Notes: generated from the sequence alone by a model not told the origin. Shown: positions 21,361 through 32,650, numbered from the stretch's first letter. The stretch is DNA of 64,000 bases from Macrothele yani (GCA_039090855.1 CM077005.1:72660607-72724606), one strand, 5' to 3'. A program made the numbers and translations.

Positions 21361-21625
21361 TAGTCTCATATACTGTTTAATTGTGGTAATCCATGTCGTG
21401 CAGCGTCCTGCGCACTATACAGTGCTAACACCAGTCCCTATAGCCTCACATAGGATTTGATTCTCGTAACCCATGTCGTATAGCGTCCTATGCACTGTAC
21501 TGGTGCTAACATCAGTTCTAATAGTCCATCATAGGGTTTTATTCGGGTAACCATGTCGTGTAGTCTCCTGTACAATGTACTCGTGTTAACATCAGTCCCA
21601 ATAGTCTCACATGGGGTTTGCGCTA
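21300..21625. repeat. About 80-bp tandem repeat derived from a transposase
   Basis: Roughly four degenerate copies of an 80-bp unit. Landmarks are GGTAA(T/C)CCATGTCGTG, GCGTCCTG(C)GCACT(A/G)T and TGCTAACA(T/C)CAGTC, each followed by TA(A)TAGTC(T/C)CACAT. In minus translation each unit repeats D(V)STNTVRRRLHDMG(Y/T), a piece of the neighbouring transposase. The array thus arose by tandem duplication of a coding segment. Confidence 0.75.
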
Positions 21626-21981
21626 TTTCATACAATGTTAATTAGCTTTCTGAGCAGAACGTCCTTTGCAGAACTTTCACATTCAGTTTTATTAGCTTAT
21701 GATGTTTATCGGGTCATTTCTATGCGGATTCAGCCCGACGTCGCAGTTGTATATCCGATCATCGTTGATCTATGAATCTTCAATGCCGCTGAATCATCAT
21801 GCACGCACCGCGCGACTGATGATGTAGCATCCTATTAAAAATCAACATTCACAGCTGTGCTATTATCTTGCCACAGTCTTACGAGCATATTATTAGTTGG
21901 GTCTGTGACGTTGTGCTGGTGATGTCAGGATATTAATGGTAGGGAGGTGTATTTCTTCAAGGTCATCTGAAAATATACCAA
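21626..21981. other. No recognised feature
   Basis: Spacer; no supported feature. Confidence 0.35.
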
Positions 21982-22240
21982 GCCGCCCTGCCCTGGTGGT
22001 TCAGAGGTCTTAGCGCTGGCTTCTGACTATTCGTATGAGATGTGTCCGGGTTAAAATCCCGGCGAAGCATGGATGTTGTATTCGTCTTACGGCGCTGGCT
22101 CTTTCCGTTCGCTGGAACCAGTGGCCCTAAATTAGGAACGGGCGACTGCTTATAGCCCATCGAGTTACTCACAGTGGTCGTAACCCCCCCCCCCCACCCA
22201 ACCCTGCCACACGCACAAAAAAAAAAAAAAAAAAAAAGAA
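21982..22240 (+). repeat. tRNA-derived SINE
   Basis: Plus-strand copy. The head reads GCCGCCCTGCCCTGGTGGTT, with a degenerate A-box and B-box-like GGGTTAAAATCC (normally GGTTCGAATCC). The body contains CGGGCGACTGCTTATAGCCC, and the tail is C-rich followed by an A-run (22216-22237). The C-run in the tail is unlike other copies. Confidence 0.88.
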
Positions 22241-22439
22241 ATACACTATACTGAGCTTGGACACTGATTTTTCCAATTCACATTGTAACCTGAGCAATCT
22301 TGTTATCGAAGTGAAAGTAATGTTGATAGATTTGAAAGGGAACTTGTGACGCTAACAGTTTAACTTCCTACACCCTGCTTAAACGATTTATGAAAAATGG
22401 ACCAAAAGTTTTAGCTCAGAATTAGGGAGGTGGCATTAA

Positions 22440-22985
22440 AATCTGTTGGTGTCTAATTGCAATATAGTATACAAAGCGGCGACAGCATGTGGCCATGAAC
22501 CCGTCATGCCAGGTCGGCTCCGTTCAAGGCAGTGGTGGCTCTGTGATGATTTGGGGAGCCTTCTCATGGACCACATTAGGTTCTTTCGTGTGTCTGAAGA
22601 GGTCTTTATCCGGTGCGCGTTACTAACATGGGCTAGATGATCACGCACACGATTTCATGGCCTTCAGCAATCCTGCAGTCGATGGCCTGTTAAAGCAGGA
22701 CAATACGCCGCCTCACCTGGTCGCAACCACCCACCCATTTCTCGAGGAACACTGATATGAGTTTGGAACCATCCAGTGGCCCTCACGGTCTCCGGATTTA
22801 AACCCTGGGAAAACTCTCGAGAGGAACATAAGATCCATGGGTCCTGGACCGACGTATTGTAGACAATGCTGCAACAGGCATGACTGGCCTTGCTTTCGGA
22901 AACCCTCTGGCATCTGCTGGAGTCGATGCCTTGGCGTGTACAGGCTGTTATTCACGCTAGAGGAGGATCAACACGCTATTAGGTA
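22440..22985 (+). pseudogene. Tc1-like transposase C-terminal half (DD36E spacing, decayed)
   Basis: Plus-strand pieces in shifting frames: GSGGSVMIWGAFSWTTL, then KQDNTPPHLVATTHPFLEEH with stop, QWPSRSPDLNP, and finally LAWRVQAVIHARGGSTRY before the stop near 22985. The Glu after NP is changed (NPGK). Counting from DN to that position gives about 36 intervening residues. A related fragment lies at 61376-61540. Confidence 0.78.
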
Positions 22986-23289
22986 GATATCTCTAATGAT
23001 TTGTCCATTGATTGTATTTGTGAGATTGTAACATCGGTTTACCTTTCTGCTGCACCAGTGAGTTGAAACACCCATCTACTACACTATCAGTATTGTGTTA
23101 TGAATACGTAACTGTATGTGCGTAACGCTGGCTTTAGACACCATGAACCTACTGAGTTTACTCTCACCTAAGACACCGTCACTGGGAAATGAAACTTTAT
23201 CTTGTGACACCTTCATCCTACAGATGTAACACTCTCTCTCTCACCATTGTTTACACAGCGATGAGACGTTACATCATGACAACCTACCT
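22986..23289. other. No recognised feature
   Basis: Spacer with a short CT-rich tract near 23230. Confidence 0.35.
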
Positions 23290-24385
23290 AATAAGCTGTA
23301 GGGCCCTCTTTAGTCGGAGAAACAGCAGCCACTCAGTGAGGCATCAATTCGTTGAACTGGCAATAGGTATTCTGGGGTATCTGGTACCATAATGTCAACA
23401 GCAGGGCCACCAGTTCCCGTACATTTATTTGGGGTGGTGGTGATTTAGCTCAAACGCTCTTTTTCAAGTTGAACCACAAATGTTCGATTGGGTTCATGTC
23501 AAAGAAGTTTGTAGGCCAGGGCATTATCAGGGAGGGGCATGTTCCTCTAACCCCTCCTTGACGATTCTTGCAGTGTGACATGGCGCATTATCCTGTTAGT
23601 AATAGCCATCACCAGCAGGCAACACAGTTGCCATGAATGGGTGAACTTGGTCAACAACGACGTTCAGATACCTGACAGTTATCACGGATTGTGCTATTAG
23701 TATAATGGGGCGTAAAGTGTCCCACAGCATAACACCACAGCCGCTGGGCTGTTTCCGCCCGATCGTGCATCCAGGTGCAATAGCCTCTGTTGGTAATTGG
23801 CGTATCCCTTCTCGGCCGCCTACGTAACGCACCAGGAATCTTGGAGGCCGTGGCCACTTTCTTCCAATCATCCACGGCCCAATCTCGATGATCTTGGGCC
23901 CATTTAACGCGTTTTTGACGATTACATGCAGTGAGCCTGGGGACACTTTAACGCGTTTTTGACGATTACATGCAGTGAGCCTGAGGACACTTTAACGCGT
24001 TTTTGACGATTACATGCAGTGAGCCTGGGGAGCCTGGGGACACTGCTGGGTCTTCGGCTGCCCCATGCGGAGAAGGCTCCGATGAACTCTGTGCTGCGAC
24101 ACATTGCGCTGATCACCACTGTTGTAACTTCGGGTGATTTATCGCACGGTGGCCCTGAGGTTGCTGCGATCAATCCGCGACAGTCTGCGCTCCCCTCTGG
24201 CATCAATGAGCTGTGGACGACAGTTCGTCGTTTGGACGTCTGTGCGCCACTTTTGATATGTGCTCACTAGAGCGGCACGTGAACCCACAAGCCACGCCGT
24301 TTCCGAGATCGTAGTTTCGAGAGTCTGTGCCATCATAATTTGTCCTTTATCGAATTCCGATGAAACGGAAGCTTTACCCATTTTG
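23290..24385 (-). pseudogene. Tc1-like transposase, decayed, with internal tandem repeat
   Basis: Starts at 24381 with MGKASVSSEFDKGQIMMAQT and an HTH (SETAWLVGSRAALVSTYQKW), then LIDARGERRLSRI. A 44-bp repeat array interrupts. The middle reads RDWAVDDWKKVA and DRAETAQRLWCYAVGHFTPH, and the C-terminal part MNPIEHLWFNLKKS with an ending like VAAVSPTKEGPTAY. Catalytic blocks are badly eroded. Ends of the element were not found. Confidence 0.75.
23904..24050. repeat. 44-bp tandem repeat, three units
   Basis: Three near-identical copies of TTTAACGCGTTTTTGACGAT plus TACATGCAGTGAGCCTGGGG plus ACAC; the third ends with a duplicated GAGCCTGGG. The unit is a segment of the surrounding transposase pseudogene. 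Confidence 0.9.
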
Positions 24386-24694
24386 TCTCCGAAGACCGTT
24401 CCTCAGGTTGTATATATACTGCTGTGTGAACTTCACCTGCACCACCGTTCGATCTTCAGGCGCGCACATTTCTCTAAGCTAGGGGTGGTCATAATGTAAT
24501 AGCTCATCGGTGTATGTTCAACGAACATAAATATATTCTTCGGATGCAAGATCAGCTGTGGGAATGCACAAACTATGGGGTGAAAATGAAGGTTGAGCTC
24601 ACTGCTTTATGCAACACCTGTATCTGGCAATACCGCCTATGTGCGGGCACTCATGTCTCATATACACGGCCGAGTAGCCTTACTGTGTCCACCA
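24386..24694. other. No recognised feature
   Basis: Spacer between two transposase pseudogenes. Confidence 0.35.
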
Positions 24695-25715
24695 GCTAAT
24701 ATCCAGAGTAACCGCCGTGTGCAGCGCGGACAGCAGCTAGACGGGCTGGGAGTGACTGAATAAGGTACTGGAAGGTGTTCACAGGTATGTAAAGCCATAC
24801 TGACTACAGTGCATCCGACAGCTGCTGGAGGGTACGTGGTGAAGGATTCATAGAGCGAACAACACGGTCGAGGTGGTCCCATAGATGTTCAATTGGGTTT
24901 AAGTCTGGGGAATTAGGGGATCTAGGGAAGTACTTTGAAGTTTTCATCGTGCTCTTCCAAACACTCTCGGAAATTTTTAGCTGCGTGACACGTCTCGTTG
25001 TTCTTCTGCAAGATTCCATCCACCCCAGGAACGACGATCAGCATGTATGGGTGTACGAGGTCTGCAAGGATGGATTCATAAAAGATTCGGTACGTACTGC
25101 CTTCCACAAGTATCAGTGGACCCAGAGAATGCCACGAAAATATTCCCCGAACCATAACGCTGTCCCCACCAGCTTGTGTTTTTCCAGAAATGGTTGAAAA
25201 ATGTTTGTTCTCCGCTGTTTTTCGCCGTATACACAAACGTCCATCCGTTCGATGAAGCAGGAAACGTGACTCATCGGAGAAGGCAATCCTTTGCCATTCA
25301 GCGGAGGTCTAATTCCAATACCGCTGTGCAAATGTAAGCCTTTCCTGCCGATGCACCTTCGTTAGCATTGGTGCAATGACCATCCGTCTCCACCGGAGCC
25401 CCATACACACTTCTGGTAGCCCCCTGGTTCATTCGGCCAGTGAGTTGCTCCACTGTAGAGTGTCGATTGGCCCTCACGCACTTTTGAAGCCGACGTTCAC
25501 CTCTGGCATCAATGGCATGTGATGCTCGGCAGTTTACGCGTCGCTTATTCACAAAGGTGCCATTTCTCCAATCAGGTTACACTTTAACCACAGCAGCACG
25601 CGAACAGTTCACAAACTGCACTGTTTCAGAAATACTGACACCCTTTGCCCGAAAGCCGATAACCATCCCTTTTTGCAAATCTGATAAATGGCTCCTTTTA
25701 TCCATGACAGCAGCG
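24695..25715 (-). pseudogene. Tc1-like transposase (TcD), decayed, DD36E-type spacing
   Basis: Starts MDKRSHLSDLQKGMVIGFRA with the HTH SISETVQFVNCSRAAVV (25710-25580), then IDARGERRLQKCVRANRHST. The middle (24922-25236) has GDSVMVRGIFSWHSLGPLIL and the second catalytic block KNNETCHAAKNFRECLEEHD (Asp replaced by Asn). A frame change precedes SPNSPDLNPIEHLWDHLDRV. The C-terminus reads SLPARLAAVRAAHGGYSGY. Spacing between the N/D position and Glu is about 36, allowing for one frame change. Confidence 0.78.
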
Positions 25716-27310
25716 AGTGATATGTTTTCAGAATTCCTACAGCACACTTTATATACCATCCAAACCAGCACACGACACGTGCCTTCTTTCATTGGCAACG
25801 CGCTGTTGACGTTAAAAGTAGGAGATGGTCATGATAATATGACTCGACTGTGTATAATACTCTTCCATGAGGCACCATCACTGCAAAAACTGATTTTAAC
25901 GTTTTTTTATGACTGTGGCTGTAGAGTTTTCGACAAACAATACTTCGCTCAGAAAATATCGAGCCATGGATGTTAGCTTTGTTGTTTTATCATTTGGATG
26001 TAACATTTACACTTTGTGAAACTATCAAGCAATGAGTGTAAACTGTGTTGTACATTAATTAATGTGTGAAAGCAAATCGGCACGCGACAGGTCCCAGACA
26101 CTGTATCACGTGATTCCCAAAAAATTGCATTGGTTTTCACGACCACTGTAACAGAAAATGTTTATGGCCCGATTCTAATGCGAAAAAACATTCAATTGTT
26201 TAAAAACGGTTCTCAAAAGTAAATATTTAGGTATCGGTATGGACTTCAAAATTATAGAATAAATGCAAGGGCATCTTGCTACAAGAAGTGAGAGGAATTT
26301 GGATACTCATTATCTCTCTCTCTCTCTCTCCTCCTCCTCCTTTCCCTCTCTCTATCCTTCTCTCTCTGTCTGTCAGTCCCCATATTTATCTCACGGAGAA
26401 GTACAACATTTTCCTTCTCTCTGAAAAGAAAATTCGACAGTATACATTTTCTTTCGTGTTTCTAATTGTTTTCATCAGTCTACTCTCCGTCTGAGTTTGA
26501 AGACGTATCTTCGTTATTCAGCAAGCGGCTAGGGTCTAGTTTGCTGCATTTGTCTGCCAATCAGATTGCTGTAATCCAATATCCGGCTAATGCCAGAAAA
26601 CTTCTCGCCACTTATTATTACACGTGGCCTACCACCCCTTCATAACATAGTTAATAAAATATTAAATCGTGCATCACTAAAATGCAGCTGCATACCAGTG
26701 ACGATCTACGTAGACCAGGTGCCCGAAAATATGTCAGATGCGGTTTTCCCTTGATCCTCACAAGGACTGGAATTCACCAAAAGAATCCATCCACATTCAG
26801 TGCCGGCAGCCGTCCGCCTATTCAACTTTATAACGGGCGAATCAGCATCATCCCGTGATAAAACATTTCGAAGAACGCTAAGGGAGTACATTTTCACCAC
26901 AGAACAATGCTGAAGCTTCGATCGAATACAGCGCGAATTGTACAGCAAGCATCTGTGGTGTAAACACCGTCATCTCTGGTGAAATGTGATGCGCGCAGAT
27001 CTAATGGGCACGCATGAAATTGGATTTCGCTATATCACCAAGACTCCGAATGATCCCTCAAAGTCGAATGAAACCGTGAGGGATTGGGAGATGATCAGCA
27101 TAGAGCGGCTGATGCACGGACATCCAGGGCTGCAACTTTAGACTAGCAGCATGTATGTACAATCAGTAAAGGAAGCTCTCTAGATCCAACGGCCATGCTA
27201 ACTATTAACAAATCAATTCCGAATTCCCGCATGTTTGTCCCTGGCTTTCCCTAAAGGAGAGAGCAATTGGAGTGTGTTTATCAAACAGGTGTTGACGGAT
27301 TGTGACTAAA
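25716..27310. other. No recognised gene; (TC)n tract at 26308-26358
   Basis: About 1.6 kb without supported features except a (TC)n/(TCC)n pyrimidine tract around 26308-26358. Open frames at 26276-26494 and 26706-26948 look random. Confidence 0.4.
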
Positions 27311-27316
27311 TGTGTA

Positions 27317-28524
27317 TACACTGAAGAACAATTGAATTAGAGATACCTGTCTAGTAACGTGTAACATCAGCTTTCGCCCTCATGACGGCGGCGATTCGTC
27401 TCGGCATGGACTCGACAAGACACCGGAAGCGATACAGATCCACGACCCCTAAACAAGCTCCCACAGTTCACGAAGTATTGATGAAGGTGTTCAGAGCCTC
27501 GAACATCTCTCTCGATGGCATCCCAGATGTGCTAGATGGAATTGACGTCAGGTGACTTAGCTGGCCAAAGAAGCGAGGTCACGTCGGTAGAGTGATCATC
27601 CAACCATTCGGATACAATTCGGAAGCGATGACACGGTGCATTGTCATGTTGCAGGATGAGGTCCCCAGTGGGATGTTGAAGACGCACAAACGGGAGCAAA
27701 TGGTCTTCCAGGATATCCCGGTAAAGTTGACCTGTGAGGAACGATGCCACACGTACCAGAGGTCCCATTTCAGTCCATGTAAACAGTCCCCAGACGAGAA
27801 TGCCACCTCCACCAGCTTGAAGAGTACCCTGCTGGCAAGAAGGATCCATCGCTTCATGTTGTTTCCGCCGTTCTCGTATCCTGTCATCCGCATGTACCAA
27901 CATGAATCTCGACTCATCAGTCCAGGCAACATTTTCCCACACGTCTAGTGTCCAGTGGCGATGTTCCCGCGCCCATGCTAATCTTTGCACCCTGTGATAT
28001 GCGGTCAGCAGCGGTACCCACGTGGGACGATGGCTTCTGTACCCCATAACGAGGAGATGATTCTGGATGATGTGGCTGCTCACACGTTTTTGTGCACCAA
28101 CCTTAAATTGCCGAGTCATTTCTTGCACTGTGGCCTATCTATCCGCTGTTACAATGCAAGCTAGCCGACGATGACCCCGCTCATCCACGCGCTGTTGTCC
28201 ACGGCAGTTGGCCCTTGTAGGGATAGTTTTACCGGATTCGATGTACTCACGGTGCACCCGCGACACAGTGGCTCGTTAAAATCACAGTACCTGCATGACT
28301 TCCGAGATGGAGTGACCTATTGGTCGGGTCCCGACAATTTGCCCACGATCAAATGCACTTATATCCTTCGTCTTACCCATACTGCGTCCCACTCTTACTG
28401 ATTCCCGTCGCATCACTCCTTATATTGTCAGATCGCTGCATACGTCATGTCGTTTCCGTTTACAGGACCGGCCACAGCACCACCTTTGCATAACGCCAGC
28501 TGTCTTTAATTGCTCTTCAATGTA
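27317..28524 (-). mobile_element. TcC family Tc1 transposon (DD36E), copy 2
   Basis: Left end TACACTGAAGAACAATTGAA, right end ...AATTGCTCTTCAATGTA, with TA flanks. Same family as 17027-18252. Confidence 0.9.
27340..28380 (-). pseudogene. TcC transposase copy 2; catalytic Glu codon is a stop
   Basis: A long frame (27532-28128) covers QEMTRQFKVGAQKRVSSHII, WARAREHRHWTLD-like sequence (WAREHRHWTLDVWENVAWTD), ILVWGLFTWTEMGPLVRV and LQHDNAPCHRFRIVSEWLDD, and breaks at DVNSI-stop. There the GAG (Glu) of NPIEHIW is TAG, so the third catalytic residue itself is the nonsense codon. The N-terminal part (to 28380, MGKTKDISAFDRGQIV) has further stops. Copy 1 keeps the Glu. Confidence 0.85.
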
Positions 28525-29105
28525 TTGATAAGTGTCAAAACTCAACCGCACTCAAAGTAGTTTTGAACTGAAGAGCCGGTTTGCCTCCATTTGGCAACAT
28601 CAAGACCAAGAACTGATATTTTTGATCTTTTCTGGGTTATCTGATGTGCAAGTTTCGCTTAGAAATCAGCATCACTGTAAGTCTGATCAAGATCTTGGGT
28701 AGTGAAACACCTGCCAACAGCTTATCGCATTCAGTTGCCGCTGCATCACTGAGATTATTGACCTATGCTCTATGTTCTCTCTTACATAGACTTCATAGTC
28801 ACCCTTTCTCGCAAATCAGGTCACTGTGTGGTACAAAGCATAAGAGAAAAGAAAAGCAACCGTGATTTGCTGATTGATATGCGAAACTAATTTGTGTATC
28901 TCCGGTATTCCCTAACACTGGTATCATTTGGCAGTCTACCTTCGTAGTTCCAACTTTTAACGCTGTGACAGATTTGTGCATCTTTAGATATTATTGAAAG
29001 ACTTATCTCCGACACATCTTTATGAATATTTCACACGAAATTTTGAAACTGAGGTAGATGAGCCAAAGTTGGCCATAGTTAAGATTTTTGATTTTTGTTA
29101 TAATT
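28525..29105. other. No recognised feature
   Basis: Spacer; an open frame at 28644-28865 resembles nothing known to me. Confidence 0.35.
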
Positions 29106-29133
29106 TTCTGGTAAGAGATCATCATCATCATTG

Positions 29134-30771
29134 TCAACCATTATCAATCCACTGCTGGACGAAGGTCTCCCCAAGTTTCCTCCACAACGGTCTGCCTTGT
29201 GCCAGTCTCCTCCATCTCACCCCTGCATATTTTCGAATTTCATCCACCCATCTCCCATGTGGTCTTCTTCTGGGTCTTTTCCTGTCCCTTGGAATCCAAT
29301 CTAAAATTTCGGCTGTCCATCGATGATCTGTCCTTCTGGCAGTATGTCCAGCCCATTGCCATTTCAGGGATTTAACTCTGATCATGATGTCTTCCACTCT
29401 TGTCATTTTTCGGATCCACGAGTTCCTCTTCTTATCTCTCCTGGTCACACCAAGTATGCACCTCTCCATGCTGCTATGAGTTGTCTGCAGCCTTTGTATG
29501 TCTCTTTTAGTTAAGGTTCACGTCTCTGCACCATACGTAAGCACTGGAAGGATGCATTGATCAAACACTTTTCTTTTAAGACATAATGGCATATTGCTCT
29601 TGAAAATTATGCTGTTGCTTCCAAAAGCTCTCCAGGCAAGTTTTGTACACCGATTAATTTCTTCATCAATGTGACCCTCACTTGATATCTGCTGACCAAG
29701 ATAAACGTACGTGTCTGTTATCTCCAGCTTTTCTCCATCAATTGATAAATCTTCATTTCTTGTAAAAGCATTGAACATCACTTTTGTCTTCTGAAAGTTC
29801 ATTTTTAATCCCACTTCTTTACTCTTGTCAGCAAGTTCCTGGATCATACTCTGCAGCTCTGATGGGGTAGTTGCAAAAATGACTACGTCATCAGCAAAAC
29901 GAAGGTGGGTTAGATAATCTCCATTAATCTTTATCCCCTTGTTTTCCCAGCTCAGCGACTGAAAAACACCCTCCAATGTGGCATTAAAGAGCTTCGGAGA
30001 TATGGTGTCACCTTGTCTCACTCCCTTTCCAATTTTTACGTGTGTTGTATTTTCAAACAGCCTAATCTTTGCACTTGCATTTTCATAGATGTTATTAATA
30101 ATATTAATGTATGCATCTTCAATACCGCAGGTTTTCAGAGCCATTGTAACTGTTGATGGTTTCACCGAATCAAAGGCTTTTTCATAATCGATAAAAGCCA
30201 TGCACAATGGTACTTCATATTCCCTCGCTCTTTCAATTAGTTCTCTCAGCACGTGGATATGATCTATTGTGCTGTAGCCACTCCTGAATCCAGCTTGTTC
30301 TCTGGGTTGAGCCATGTCCAGTGTTACCTTCAAGCGGTGTGAAAGAACTTTAGTGAAGATTTTATAAACTACTGATAGGAGGCTGATAGGTCTGTAGTTT
30401 CCGAGATCCTCAATGTCACCTTTCTTATGTAGCAGGATCATTGTAGCGGTGTTCCAATCCTCAGGAATCTTTCCTTCATTAAAGCATCGAGTGAAAATTT
30501 GGGCGAGTACTGTTTCGATTTCTCCACTTGCTTCTTGTATGATGTCTATAGTAATTCCATCTTCTCCTGGAGCTTTTCCTCGCTTCATGTTCTTGATTGC
30601 ATGTGCAACTTCTGCTGGAAGGACTGGAGGAACTCTGGTACTGGTATCTTTCATGATGTCTGGAGTGCATATATCATCCCTTTCATATAATTTGGAGTAT
30701 AAATCTTTCACTCTTGTCAAAATTTCGCCTCTATTTCTTGTTACAGAACCATCTTCTTTTCTCAGTGCCAT
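29134..30771 (-). CDS. RTE reverse transcriptase domain
   Basis: The frame from 30771 reads MALRKEDGSVTRNRGEILTR, then KRGKAPGEDGITIDIIQEA, LHKKGDIEDLGNYRPISLL, QAGFRSGYSTIDHIHVLREL, FIDYEKAFDSV, GVRQGDTISPKLFNATLEGV and the catalytic LRFADDVVIFA. The thumb follows, then PVLTYGAET. A TGA at 29518-29520 stands where copy 3 has Trp (AETWTLTKRD). The same frame resumes to the C-terminus FVQQWIDNG-stop at 29134. FADD is intact. It copies the element RNA onto nicked DNA. Confidence 0.93.
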
Positions 30772-30774
30772 AAT

Positions 30775-31927
30775 CTATTTTCTTCCCTTACTGAGATGTC
30801 CCTGTGCTATCTTTAGGCTTTGGTTGTTTTCAATTGCTTTCCTCACTAGTTCGCAGTTGAATTTCCTTACGTCTTCAGTGATACTTTTTCTTACTGTCTT
30901 GCATAGCTCTATATATTCCACTTTGGAAGTCACATCTTCTTTAGTTGTCCTCATCTCTCTTCTTTTTTGCATCAACATTTTGGTTTTTCCTGATAATTTG
31001 TTCACATGCAACTTGTTCTTAGACCCAGCTAATTTTGTTGCTGTTTCCATAATAGCTTTGGTTACTTTTCTGTTAACTTCAGAGATGTCCACTTCTTCCG
31101 ATGTTAGGCCTTCTAAAGCAGAGAACCTGTTCTTCAGTTCCAACTTGAAGGTATTGTGGTGTTTTTTAAGGTTGGTTATGTCAATAGATTTTGTTTGTCT
31201 TATGAGCTTGCCACGTTCTAGTTTAGTGTTGAGGTGCTTCTTACATCTCACCAATCTATGGTCACTACCTGTGTTGAACTTGTTTAGCACACTGCAGTCT
31301 TCTATGACGAATTTTTTGTTACACATAAGAAAATCAATTTTACTTGTCGTCCCATTTGGATGTCTCCATGTCCATTTCCTGTGTAGCTTTTTCTTGAAGA
31401 AGGAGTTCAAGATGAAAAACCCTTCTGCCTCTGCAAACTCAACGAGAGTATTTCCACGCTGGTTTCTGTTGCCGTGACCGAATTTACCTACTGAAGTTTC
31501 ATTCTGTTGCCGTTGCCCTATTTTTGCATTGAAATCTCCCATAATTATTTTCAAGTGCTGCTTACCTTTATTATTTAGACGACAAATTTCCTCATAAAAT
31601 TCTTCAATTTCTTCTTCAGGATGACTTGTGGTGGGTGCATAAGTTTGAATAATCTGAGCCTGGTATCTTTTCGAGAGTTGGATAACAAGTCGTGCAGCTC
31701 TGTCAGAGGAACTTTCAACTTCTACAACTTTATCCTTCAGTTTCTTGTTTATTATAAATCCAACACCACTAGTTCTGCCAGTATCTGTCCCACGATAGTA
31801 GAAGAGATGTCCACTTTTCAGTTCGATGAGATCTTCTCCTTTTCTCCTTACCTCACTTAGCCCCACGATGTCCCACTTGATCCTTTGTAGTTCCTCTTCC
31901 AATTCAAGAAGCCTTGAATCAGAAGAT
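30775..31927 (-). CDS. RTE endonuclease domain
   Basis: The same frame as the RT, separated from it by a single TAG (30775-30777, KGRK-stop-IMALRK). Motifs of the APE-type endonuclease: WDIVGLSEVRRKGED, IIQTYAPT, MGDFNAKIG, KIDFLMCN and GSDHRLV. The extreme N-terminus is in the inverted segment (TLATYNGRSLSS on the plus strand near 32260-32301). Joined, the start matches the RTE pattern 'ATYNxRSLSS..RLLELEEEL'. Confidence 0.92.
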
Positions 31928-32301
31928 GTAAGGTCAGGTGATGCGTAACATCACAGCCTCTCCTTGACAAATGTCAACCCTGCCTTCTCGTGGTGCATCC
32001 TGTTCCTACTAATGGGGCTCTGACGACCGCCCATAGCGGTATAACTATACCATCGGGATTAGAGGAAATTCTATCCCACACTCACCAACCCGCTTGGCCA
32101 GCGTGGTGAGTTATGGCCAAACCCCTCCAAAATGATTCCACAACTTAAATCTTGGCCCTCAGTCTCCGGCAGCTGGAATGTGCCTGGCTAAGGCAGCGGC
32201 CAGTGCGACATGAAGGCAGAGGGTGCTAAGAATCCCCGGAGGACCGGACTAGGCTGCCATCTGATGCTGACCTTGGCTACTTACAATGGACGCTCCCTAT
32301 C
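31928..32301 (+). mobile_element. Inverted 5' segment of the RTE LINE
   Basis: 5' untranslated region and first codons in opposite orientation to the rest of the LINE. The last bases, coding TLATYNGRSLSS, would continue directly into DSRLLELEEELQRIKW of the minus-strand part. TCTTCTG occurs at both break points and is a likely microhomology. Almost no element sequence was lost. Confidence 0.9.
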
Positions 32302-32650
32302 TTCTGGTAAGAGATACATTCCTGAAAATTTTTAGTAGAGTTCTTTTGATCAATTACAATGCGTATGTAACGATTTGTTCTCAAACAACTTTTTAAAATG
32401 TTTTATAACATATTTTTTTAAATGGTAACTTTTGTCCACCTTGAGCAGATGTGAACCAAAGGTGGTCCCCTAATTAAAATTGCTTTCAGAATTTTTTTTG
32501 AGATTTCGAAAGAAAGAAACACAGTGTTACACTCTAGGAAATCTTGCTTATTAGACGTATAATTATATATACACATTATACTTGATTAAAAGGGCTCTAC
32601 TAAAAGTTTCAAGAATGTATCTCTCATCAGAAAATTATAAAAAAATTCAC
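32302..32650. repeat. Imperfect inverted repeat around the RTE target site
   Basis: The RTE inserted into the left arm of an inverted repeat. The left arm (about 29092-29119 continuing at 32316-32352) reads ATAATTTTCTGGTAAGAGAT then ACATTCCTGAAAATTTTTAG. The right arm (32583-32648) is its reverse complement with scattered changes. A loop of about 230 bp remains. It may be a MITE-like or foldback unit; a related piece (CTGATAGAGTTGTGTATGAG, minus) lies near 33785-33815. Confidence 0.65.

Larger units (their letters stand above)
29106..32315 (-). mobile_element. RTE-clade LINE with inverted 5' end and 14-bp TSD
   Basis: The insertion 29120-32301 is bounded by TTCTGGTAAGAGAT at 29106-29119 and 32302-32315. 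From 29120 to about 31927 the element is on the minus strand, starting (its 3' end) with a (CAT)n tail, i.e. (ATG)n, as in RTE elements. From about 31928 to 32301 the 5' end lies in plus orientation. This is the structure left by twin priming. Apart from the inversion the element is almost complete, with two nonsense changes in one long ORF. Confidence 0.93.

Noticed and set aside
30413..31477. Plus-strand frame of 354 aa
   Set aside because: Antisense of the RTE endonuclease and RT; its hydrophobic look is a by-product of the opposite strand.
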